Source: Vespa crabro (taxonomy: Eukaryota; Arthropoda; Insecta; Hymenoptera; Vespidae). Taken from it: a stretch of 64,000 bases of DNA. Each line of letters begins with the position of its first letter. Within the stretch, counting starts at the first letter, position 1. Under the pieces are notes generated by a model that saw only the letters and a list, made by a program, of their open reading frames with translations, did not search any database and was not told where the DNA came from. Shown piece after piece: positions 1-10,839 of this stretch. The DNA lies in the NCBI RefSeq assembly GCF_910589235.1, contig NC_060975.1, forward strand, positions 858,501-922,500. Direction: 5' to 3'. A program made the translations under genes and the position numbers.

Positions 1-911
1 TTATTTATTACATTTCTCATAAATGTCTAATCCCGAAAAAAAACACGATTATAAAAGGGCAACGATTTTCTAATTGTACTTATAACTATTTTTATTTTAT
101 TACAATTTCTACCTGAAGTAACCTTTGTAATTACGACACTGCTTTCACATCCATTCCTGTAGATGACAGAGAGAGTAAAGTAACAATAAAAAGACTGCTA
201 AGATGTGGCAACGTTGTACAAAGAGTTATGGGAAAGTTGTATACATTATACCTTTAGGAAAGTTATGCTATTTTTGTTTATAATTAATTATTAAAAATAC
301 AAAAGGAAAATTTATCCTTCAGACGTTTGTCCTTCTTTGTCTTTTAAAATGACAAACGTAGTAACGAGACATCATAGTAAACAATTTAAAGTTGCCTCGT
401 TTTAATTATTCACCAATGAGAAAAATGTGAAGATATTTTTAATAGGAGAAGAATGTTAAGAGGCGGGGGAGGGGGGAAGAAAGAAAGAAAGTAAAGAGAG
501 TAAAGAAAAGAAAAAAAAAGAAAGAGAGAGAGAAAAAAACAAATGAAATATATCAATCAAATTGAATGCAGATGGCAGTATTCTATATTTTATAATACGG
601 CCTCGAGTTCGAAGCGAGGGATTTTGTGGGGTTCTTCGAAACGAACAGCCATTGGTGTGTCTTTACGTGCAGCTGCTTTCGTAACAACACCCATACAACG
701 TCGCGCATAGAGCGTCTGAATCTGATCGTATTCGTTCCTCTCGTATTATTTTCTTCTCTCGTCTTAAGTTAATGGTACATTCCTATTTATTTTTCAAGTT
801 TACATACGTTCGATTTTAATAATAAAATCGATATCTATAGGAGTGTAAGTGACGACGTTCTCGATTTAAAATTATTATTATAGAAAGCAAGCAATAGAGG
901 AAGCAGGAAAG

Positions 912-942
<31 letters not shown>

Positions 943-1204
943 GAGAGAACAAGAAGGAAAGAGAACGTGCCGTTTTCGTGAAGTATCGACGCATAGTCGG
1001 ACGATTCTCAACTTATTAACAAGGATTCTCGAAAAGACGTTTTCTCTCTCTAATCAACGTAAATAAAATACGTTTAATCGTTTGGCAAAAAGAAGAAAGA
1101 ATATTTCTTCGTTATTATCCTTGTGAATACAAGAGCAAGAGATCCGTCAAGAAGATATTAGCGTATGTATATCTTTTGTTATAAATTTCATGATGATGAC
1201 GACA

Positions 1205-1248
<44 letters not shown>

Positions 1249-1369
1249 TGATGTCGTAGTTCCGTTCTTTACACAGAATCGATTGTTTCTCTTTTATGTT
1301 TCTTTTATTCTCAACAGAACGTACTTATGGCTAACTATAATATCTACCTTATTTTCTAATCTATATATA

Positions 1370-1417
<48 letters not shown>

Positions 1418-2213
1418 CATATGTAGATATATATCTACAAATAAATATTTTAATAACCTGTCGATATTTCTGTTTTCTCTTTTTTTTTTTTACTATCTTT
1501 TTAAGTAGCACTCTTTCCATATGTCGTTAATTACGTTACGTCAAAGATAATCTGTTTTTTTTTCTTTTTTTATATCTTTTTTTTTATATTTAAATTTTCA
1601 TTATCGAATTCATGGGTATACAGATAATGTATTATTTTGATACACTCACTATCCTGGGGGGGTAATTCGTTTACCCGCCCTTTTTTAAAAATCGCATTTT
1701 GATTGGTTATATCCTTTTTGTTATGATTATTAATAATATGAATTAAATTTTATGTATTAAACTCTCGAATATATATCATGATTTTTCTTCATATTTCATT
1801 AATTATTTCTTATGAAATTGTATATTATAAAAGAGAAAAAGAAAGATATTAGACTTTTTTACAAAGATATATTCCTTTTTTTTTTCTCTCTTTATACCGT
1901 TACATTTTATATAAACATACATTAATCCATTGTATATATCGAAATGAACGTTCAGTAATCGATCCTATCACGTGATCTGTGTAGGATATCGATATATCAA
2001 TACTAATAATTATACGTCACATTTTTAATCGATTTTTAATAATCTAATGACGAAAGATTAAGCGTTTCCTAACCAAACAAAAAAGTAGAGAAGGATAAAT
2101 TAAAAAATAAGAATTAAAATATATATACATATTAAACGTTGATCAATGAATCACGCCAATTAACCAAGAAATTAATAAGTAGTATCTATTTTTTTCTTTG
2201 ACGTAGTAGTTCA

Positions 2214-2264
<51 letters not shown>

Positions 2265-4146
2265 AAGAAATTTGTATAGCCCCTGTCATATGATATATAC
2301 TACGCTGTGATGGTCTCTCTCGTTTGACTAACTTCCGTTACACTCCCACACTCGAAGGCGCCGTTGCCACGTAACTGATAGAATCATGAATGGAAAAAGA
2401 GAGAGAGAGAGAAAGAGGCGACGCGACGCGACGCGACTAAGTTATCAAAGATATAGAAAAATACATACGTATATTCTACAAATTTTACATGACGCCGTAT
2501 CACGTGATAATATCGTGTAAAAATAATGAGAATTTTACTTTTGAGTAAAATGATAGCGTTTCTTCTTCTTTAGATAAGTCTATTTGTAATTCGTGAAATG
2601 TAATCAAAAACATGATATAGATTTAATCAGACCTCCATTTGTTTTTTTTCTTTTCCTTTGTTTTCTTTCGATATATATCAGTAAATATCTTTCCTTGGAA
2701 ATATCAAATTTCCTGCGTGCTGTGTTCATATAGAAAAGCATAACGTCATCTTTCTCTCTCTCTCTCTCGCTCTCTCTTTGTATAATATCCTGTCTTAGTT
2801 TTTATCTCACCACACAGGAATTTAAAACGTCGAGAGAGATTATTCCAGCTTGAGTCACGAATAAATCCTCTTTGAACCTCTCCACGAATGAACTTTGTGC
2901 TAAAGAAAGAAAGCTATATATATATATATATATATGTAATATGTTTTTTTCATAAACAATAGGAAGAGAAAGTTTCGTAAAATATTATAAAATTATGATT
3001 TTTCGAAGAAAAAACGCTTTAGAAATCGTATAGATTTGATATATTTCAATATTGTTTTGCAACAAAAAGATATTTACTAGATAGTACAAAATTTCATATT
3101 TTATTATCCTTCATTATAAATAAACATTGTATTTATCGAAAATACTGAAAAAACAAACTGGCCGACATATTGGGGAGACCCTTTCGTAGGTACGTACCTG
3201 CGTGTATCCGCATTCATTCCTATGGATGCACGCCCGAGTAATATAACAATAAAGGAATGTGGAACGGTTCTTGATCGTGGCAACGTTGCACAGGGAGAGT
3301 TGTACACGCGAAGATATTACCAAGTTATTCTTGTAAAATATATTTTAATATTGAAAAATAAATATATTTCAACGTTAAAATAAATTTTAATTAAAAAAAA
3401 TTTATATTTTGCAAAATTAATATATTTATATTTAACCATAGGAAACGTTTCAAAATAATTTTATTATGCTTGGCGGGAAACATTAATCTTTCGTCATTAT
3501 TTTAAAAGAAAAATATAACGCTAGTATGTGCAATCAAAATTATTATCAATAATTATTTTCAATAAAATATTTAGAAATTTTAATATATTTTATCTTTAAG
3601 AATAACATGAATATATGATTTATTTTCATGATAGAATAAAATCGCTTTCTGATAAAGATAATAAGCTGATTATCTTTAAATTAATGCGTATTTTTACTTC
3701 CACGTATTTATTGCAATGATTAAAAAATTATGAAGAAATGTATCTAAGATATATAACAATGCAACAACACTTAATAGAGGATTCTTGAAATATTTGATAA
3801 ATTTTCTTGGTAGGGATCAGGTAATAGAAAGGGGAGGATCATTAAAAGAAATGGTCAAAGGATGGGCGTCAATTTTTACATTCCTGTTGGTAAAGGGCGG
3901 AATAGATTTATTTTACCTGCATTCCTCGAGCTCCTCGTAGCGTTCAGTCCTTTGGGAAACGTCTTGTCGAGTGGACATACTTTTTAAACGCTCGTCACGA
4001 CGATATAAATTTCTGTCAAGTTAATTCCGTTGAGTTTCTGTTAAGAACATATAGTGTATTTATCTGCAAAATAATATAAATTCAGTTCAAATTCTTTTTT
4101 TATAATTGCAATTTGAATCTGACCATTCTTTGGTTTCTTATTACAG
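1..4146. other. Non-coding region upstream of the IAP gene
   Basis: No convincing coding exon is seen in this 4.1 kb. It holds a GAC trinucleotide run (1208-1253), a TA run (1362-1414), a 44-base poly-A (2219-2262), purine-rich GA tracts and a less AT-rich island around 595-1000. A diverged ~140 bp repeat occurs twice (about 119-252 and 3177-3325). The last few hundred bases (about 3890-4030) are relatively GC-richer and are the likeliest promoter and 5' UTR of the downstream IAP gene, but no core promoter element could be placed with confidence. Confidence 0.5.
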
Positions 4147-4212
4147 ACTTTAATACAAATAATTGATACAACATTTAATTCAAGTGCAACAAGTGTAACT
4201 AAAATTACAAAC
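4141..4212 (+). other. Probable 5' UTR splice acceptor and leader of the IAP gene
   Basis: A pyrimidine-rich stretch ends in TTACAG at 4141-4146. It is followed by 66 bases of AT-rich leader running into the ATG at 4213. This looks like a 3' splice site, so the first, non-coding exon of the gene probably lies upstream. The matching donor was not identified. Confidence 0.45.
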
Positions 4213-5478
4213 ATGACAGACATTATAGTAGAACATTTACCAAACGAATCATTGCCAGTCAGAGATTCTGGCGATGTAAGTTTATCTTCATCACCAGAGA
4301 TAAAATCAGTAGATGAAGTAGATAATGTCGGTTATCGTTTTGAATCGGAGAGATTAAGAAGTTTTGAAAACTGGCCTGTGAGTTATATAGAACCAGAAAA
4401 ATTAGCAGCAGCTGGTTTTTACTATCTTGGCGAAGGAGATAAAGTTAAATGCTTTGAGTGTAACATAGAGATATGTCAGTGGGTAGAAAATGATGATCCA
4501 ATGGAAGATCATAAACGTTGGTCGAATAGGTGTAGATTTATTAAAAAACAACCATGTGGAAATGTACCTATAGGGGCAGATCCAAATACTATACCACCAG
4601 TACAATCTAGTTTAGACGTTTGTGGAATTTATCAAAATTCTGAAAATGACACTCTTACGGCAGAGTTACAACTTTTAAGTACTGCCAAGTTAAATGCTAT
4701 GGGTTTAGGTCGTACAAAGGGACCATTGCATCCTGACTTTGTTAGTTACGATGCAAGATTAAAAACGTTTATGACATGGCCAAGATCAATGCCACAGACA
4801 AAAGAGCATCTAGCACATGCTGGGTTTTATTATACGGGAAATGGTGATCAGACTCTTTGCTATCATTGTGGAGGAGGCCTTAAAGATTGGGAACCTGAAG
4901 ATGATCCCTGGGAGGAACATGGAAAATGGTTTCCAAAATGTTGTTATCTCCTTATGGTAAAAGGACAAGATTATGTAAATAAAGTCACAGGACAGCAAAC
5001 ATCGCCCATTTCGACAGAGGTAACTTGTTATATTCATATTAATTCCTATTTCTTTGAACTAAATATTACTTTTACAAATTTGATTATTAACATTTTTTTT
5101 CTTTCTTTTTCTTTTTTTCAGGAGGCATTGCAAATGAACTTGCCAAGTTTTATTAAAACAATTGAACCATTATCATCATCGAATAATGGTGGAGAAAATG
5201 GTCAGGTCGAGAATGCCCCTGGGCCAAGTCACAGAATTGAGAGTTGCTTGAAAGTAGAAGGATCTGCAGAATTTAAAGGATCTAAAGATACGAAAGCGCA
5301 TTGTAGCAAATCCGTAGATGACGCGAGAATTTGTAAAATTTGCTATAACGGAGAATTAGGTGTGGTTTTCTTACCATGCGGCCATATGGTAGCTTGCGTG
5401 GACTGTGCACCAGAAATGACAATTTGTGCTGTGTGCAGAGTTCACGTAGCAATGAAAGTGAGAGCCTTCCTTTCTTAA
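4213..5478 (+). CDS. Diap1: Diap1-type inhibitor of apoptosis (two BIR domains plus RING)
   Basis: Two coding exons, 4213-5019 and 5122-5478, give 387 aa. The intron (5020-5121) has GT-AG borders and a strong polypyrimidine tract. BIR1 lies at about residues 43-110, with zinc ligands in the pattern CFEC...H...C. BIR2 lies at about 180-247 (CYHCGGGLKDW, then H and C ligands). A C-terminal RING covers about 338-387 (CKIC, PCGHMVAC, CAVC) and ends in the AFLS typical of IAPs. In the family, BIR domains bind caspases and IAP antagonists, and the RING is an E3 ubiquitin ligase that restrains apoptosis in the cytosol. Two BIRs plus RING without a third BIR, CARD or UBA fits insect Diap1 better than XIAP-like or Bruce-like proteins. 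The start is chosen as the first ATG after the leader acceptor; it lies upstream of BIR1 at a normal distance. The intron is a multiple of three and has no stop, so retention would still give a full-length protein. Confidence 0.93.
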   Translation: MTDIIVEHLPNESLPVRDSGDVSLSSSPEIKSVDEVDNVGYRFESERLRSFENWPVSYIEPEKLAAAGFYYLGEGDKVKCFECNIEICQWVENDDPMEDHKRWSNRCRFIKKQPCGNVPIGADPNTIPPVQSSLDVCGIYQNSENDTLTAELQLLSTAKLNAMGLGRTKGPLHPDFVSYDARLKTFMTWPRSMPQTKEHLAHAGFYYTGNGDQTLCYHCGGGLKDWEPEDDPWEEHGKWFPKCCYLLMVKGQDYVNKVTGQQTSPISTEVTCYIHINSYFFELNITFTNLIINIFFLSFSFFQEALQMNLPSFIKTIEPLSSSNNGGENGQVENAPGPSHRIESCLKVEGSAEFKGSKDTKAHCSKSVDDARICKICYNGELGVVFLPCGHMVACVDCAPEMTICAVCRVHVAMKVRAFLS

Positions 5479-8400
5479 ATTGTAAAAATAATTTGTAAAT
5501 TCTACGAAATGTGTTAAATGAAAAGGGAACTATTAATGTATAACTATTGCATTACATTTCTCTCAACTCGATTCACGCACGTATTCACACATCCCTGCCT
5601 TATGTGAATAGTTTATAAATCATATAGAATTATTGTAACAAGTATTGTAACTAAATCAACTAGTTTGTAATATTTATGTAAAGTATATTAGGTATTTTAC
5701 AATTTCCAACATTATGCCGTAGAAATATACAAATAGATGATCTCAATGGAAATTAAAAAGCATAAAGAAAATATGCTAAAATAAATGGTGTAATCTCCCG
5801 GGATTAATATATTTGGAAGAAATATGTTATTCAAAACATTGTAATATATCCATAGTTGTGACATTATTAATGTATTTCCTTCAAATTTATATCCAAATTA
5901 ATTGACGTATTGTGATATAACGAACGTATCGTATTAAGAGCTTGTAATTATATTTTGTATGATCAAATACTTATTACGAACGATTGTTAGCTTACAAATA
6001 AACTTTAGGAATATAATTAAAATTTCTGTAAACTTTATTCGATTGAGTCTTATTTTATTTCCCTTTCATTTTTTTTTCTTTCTTTCTTTCTTTTTTTTTT
6101 TTTTTTTATATACTGAAATCGCGCATGCAATTGAATTTAACTATATATCCACTAATTGTACTTGTCTTGACAACACGTGTACTATTTATATCATTCACTA
6201 TTTTCTATAGTATATGGGATTGTTATAATATTCATAAAATACATTATGTAAGTAAAATACATAGTCTTTATTAGGTGTATAACGCAATATAAAGTTCACT
6301 AGGTGTCATTTATATATATATATATATATATATAAATATATAAATATATAAATATATATATATTTATTTATACATATATATATAAAGCACATGAAACATT
6401 GATAGTAATTATAAAAAGAAGTCCCTAATGTGTAAGTATATAGTGTTAAATAATACTTTATCAATATTTCTTATGATTAATTACCGATATACTAAACTTT
6501 AACATAAGCTTAACAGTGAATAAAGATATTTTTCCAAAGTGCATGAATTATACACAGGTTTAATATTATTAAATAGTATTCTCTTTGCATGTAACATTAC
6601 ATTTGCAATTATAACACATTATATTAACATATTAAATTTATATCAATATTAGACAGACAAATGTAACATTACATAGAAAAGTGGAAAATCAGATAATTGG
6701 TCGTGTAATTTGTGTAATCTTTTTGCAACAGATGTATAAAAAGGGAGGCCTTTTCGAGACATATGTATCTTATAGTTAAAATGGCCAAACCTTTCAATAG
6801 AAAGATCAAAAGTGTGTGCTTATTATATCACAGTTATCTCAACGAATTGCATTTTTAAATAACCGTTTAAAATATGTCAATTTAGCTAAATAATTACAGT
6901 GAGAAATAAATATTGACCAATTATCAATGTTATTTTTATACAACTCATAGTGTTATAATATCTATAAAAAGGTATTTTCTCGCGCAATTTTATCCAACAT
7001 TCCAATTTGTAATTACATGTAACAAATTATCATAATAATGGTCTTTTTAGTTTAGGCCTTAAAAATTGTTATGTGAATTTGCAATCCCTTTTAATAAAAC
7101 AAATGTGAACTATTGGGTTTGTAAAACTATTTCCTAATCACAAAATAAATTATTTTTCAGAAATACAAGAGATAATTCATATATTTATAAATCAGATATT
7201 CTATTATATATCTACAATTATTAGCAAATATTTTCAAATCTATAAAACATTTTCTTCTCTAGGATCTGCTATGACACATTGATTACATCATATTATTAAA
7301 ATAGTCTGCTGTCATACATTAATGACAATATCTGTGTAAGCAATTCAGTTAAATGTTATTCTTATTATGTTTGGATAAAAATTCATACACATAAATTTTT
7401 GGTACACGTGATACGCATATACATCAAAAGCATCTGTGTATTTAGAAACATTAGTAAATTTAGTTTGATGGAAAACAGGATATTTTTTGTATTCTACTGA
7501 TAATTACTACTTCATTTTTTTTTTTGTTTTATTTTATTTATTTATTAATTTTTTTTTGTTTTGTTTTAAGATGAATATGGAAATATTTAACTTCATAGAA
7601 ATAATGTATGTGTTTGTAATTATATGTGAACTGTTTAATCAAGTTGTTTCAATCTGTATGATTCATTAAACTGTAATATTTAGAAATGGCATTCCATTTG
7701 TTATTCATATTACTAAATGTAAATGTATGCAATTCCTTAGAACCATTTTCTGTGATTTTCCACAGTAAATTTTCTGTGCATTGTCTTAGCAAAGAATACT
7801 TGACTAAGTTGTTAGAAACAACCAATGATGTATAAATATTACAATATTATGTCTTCGCATAGCGAATTATAAAATTGCATCTTTTGTGATATCGTAAAAT
7901 GTATAAGCTGTTCCAACAGATTATGCAATTTACACGGGGGAAAAAAAAAATAAAAAAAAATAAAAAAAAAAAAAAATAAAATAAAAAAAAAAAATAAAAA
8001 AATAAAAAAAAATTATTAGATATAAAAACATTATTTATATATCTTCGGAAAAACTTAATTAAAAAGAATGCAAATATTACTTTGTAATAGCAACAGCTTA
8101 TATCATTAATATTGTACTTATTCCGAATAATATAATTCTATGTACATTCTACACATTGCTATATCAGGAGAAGAAATATTTTCTTTCATTTTCAAATCCT
8201 TTAATATGCACAAGAAGAAATAAATTTTTCAATTATATATATCAGACTAGATTTTTTTTTTTTTATTTTCGCATAAAGAAAAATTTCTATACTCATTTAA
8301 ATAATCGTTTAAATATTTTACCTAATAATAGAGAATATTTACAATACAATATTTTTAATATTTACTCTTTAGAATTTTTTGTTATAATTTAATTTGTTTT

Positions 8401-10556
8401 ATTTCATAAATTATTTTTCGTAATAATAGTATTTATTATAATTATATTTCGTGATATGTCTTTAAGTTAACATTATTACAATAATGTCAAAAAAAAAAAA
8501 AAAAAAAAAAAAAAAAGGAGAGAAAGAATCAATGAAGAAAATAATAAAATACAATCGTACAAACAATCAAAGGATCTAAAAATGATTTTCACTCCATGAT
8601 GAAGCTGTGTGTAGCATTTTGAATAATATTTCTTTTTTTAATCCTCTGCGGTCGTAATTGTATTAATCTATTAACTTCAATTATTTTCAAATCCATCAAT
8701 TTTTTTAATGGTATGATATCTATACCGTATATAAACAAACGATTAGCGTACGTGTGAGAATTAGCGGCCTAGAATTTACGACTGCAAAGGATTAATATTT
8801 TCTACTTAAATGTAGATTTAAATCACGCACACTATTCTACGCATTTAATACGATAGTGTAACAAGTTTATATGAAGTAATATAATTTTTAAAAATCTATA
8901 GCTTTTGATACTTTCTATTTGATTAAAAATTAGAAGATGTTATGGTACATAAAATCTTTCCTTTGCTTTAACACACATTAGCAAAAGAATGATATAATTA
9001 TTACATCTATACAGCATTTTTTTCTTTTTCTTTTTTTTTTTTTTATATATATATATATAGAGACAATTATACTTTGTTAATAACACATAAACTAGTACTA
9101 TATGTGCACTGCAGAATTGCAAATTTCTGTCCCCCAATGCCTTTTACCGAGCTCAAAGCAATGAAACATTTAAGAAATGCTTAAAAGGATTGAACCTATC
9201 TAAACACTTAGTCGTTTTAATTAATATTTACAGAATGGTTATGTGAAAGATGTGATATAATGTTAATACAAAACTTTTGTTTTTTAATAGTAGGCAAATT
9301 GTCATTTTAACATTTATAGAGTCTGAATAGTTTCTCATTGTATTTATGTGTCATGTATTATTTGATGATAGAACTCGGTAATGAAATTCTTGAAAAATAG
9401 ATAAAATGAAATTTGAATATTAAAATGTGATAAAAGAAATAATAGAATCATCCAATTGGAAAATTAATTGAAATTGATGTGATCTTCGAAAATATATTTG
9501 TCATATTTTTGTCTGACCAGCAGAGGATTAAGAAACGAGACGATAACAATACAAATGACAATATTTTTTTCTTCTTTTTCTTTTTTTTTTTCTTTTTTTT
9601 CTTTTTTTTTCCCATGCGAGCGTTCAACGTGTCGCAAAATGGAAGAACCATTAAAATAAAATTGCATAAGTATTCATAGTAAATGTAATAAGTTACTCCC
9701 GCTTGGTTGGTAGGTATTTAAAAACTTTTATATTTTCAAGATATTAATGTAGCGAGAAATGTGATATTTTTAAAAAATGCAGTGTTAAAATGGCTGCCAA
9801 TATTTTTAAATCTCACTTGATAATAAAAATCTAACCTGCACTTGTTTAAATTTGAAGAGATAGAAGATCTTTGAAGTGCATTTATTGAATGATGGGGTTT
9901 AAGCGATGAGATCTTCGGCGCTGGTGAGACGCTCGGGTTACTGGACTCTCCTCCCCCACGCCACTGAGAATATCGGTTAGTCATCTGATAAATGCAGTTT
10001 TACAACTTTTTGTCGTGCGCGCACTGCAAGTCATAGAAATAGATGGGATCGGTTTGTTAGCCACCTCCGCTACTACTTCATGCTTAAGCGCTAAATGTAG
10101 TTTACATACTCTTCAGGCCTGGGCAAATCTACATACGTATGATTTTAATAAACAATGTTATACATTTTCATATATGGGAAAATAAAAACAAAAAATCAAA
10201 CAACAAATTTTTATTGCTAATTCTTATCAGCGTTATTATTTGTCCAGGCCCAGGTAATTTTATAAGGAATGATGCTTACTTCATGCCAACATAAAAATCC
10301 AAAACAGTACCATGCTGCAGGCATATATATATACATATATAACGCGTGTTCTATTAATTGATATCAATAATCTATTTATTACTATGATTGTATAAAAATA
10401 AGAGTATTCTCTTTATATTTGTAAATAAATGGGATACTTTTGTAATACTGTATACTGTAAAATACTTAAAAATGTAATATGTACCCAGAAATGTATCCAC
10501 TCTCTATTACTCTCTGTTATAAAATCTTCTTAAAATAATTTAAGCGTGTGTATATG

Positions 10557-10604
<48 letters not shown>

Positions 10605-10839
10605 TGCATAGAATTATATACCACCACATGCTTTAATATTGTATTATTGGACTTCTTGTTAGTAAAGGAAAGCAATATTATGTGAAGAAGTAAAGCAAGC
10701 TTGAAAAGTCCTAAAGGGATAAGAATAAAGGATTCCTGGTGTGTTCTCAAAACACACAAAAGGAACAACGAAAAAGATAGAAGAAAATATAAAACTGTTA
10801 CTTTGTAAAACAACTTTGGAAAGTAACAGTTAGTGAGAC
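5479..10839. other. Gene-poor stretch between the convergent IAP and Cdc14 genes
   Basis: This 5.4 kb is very AT-rich and contains no recognisable coding exon. It probably includes 3' UTRs of both convergent genes; a candidate AATAAA for the IAP transcript sits near 5780. Notable simple sequence includes TA/TATAAA repeats (6309-6385), an A-rich TAAAA array (7941-8012), poly-A (around 8490-8516) and a TA run (10558-10600). A GC-richer patch at about 9880-10110 stands out and is followed by a short inverted-repeat pair (10114-10254). Confidence 0.5.
10114..10254. repeat. Short inverted-repeat (MITE-like) segment
   Basis: CAGGCCTGGGCAAAT at 10114-10128 is matched in inverted orientation by ATTTGTCCAGGCCCA at about 10239-10253, with 12 of 15 positions identical. 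The enclosed ~110 bp is AT-rich and non-coding. The end sequence resembles termini of non-autonomous hAT-type elements, but no clear 8 bp target duplication was found. A partly similar sequence occurs near 57308. Confidence 0.35.

Noticed and set aside
1190..1426. 78-codon reading frame with a poly-Asp run
   Set aside because: It is produced by a GAC repeat followed by a TA repeat, with no splice context or family resemblance.
10600..10839. Possible further exons of Cdc14 downstream of 10840
   Set aside because: The exon ending at 10840 closes with TAA in the correct frame, after which the sequence becomes AT-rich and repetitive.
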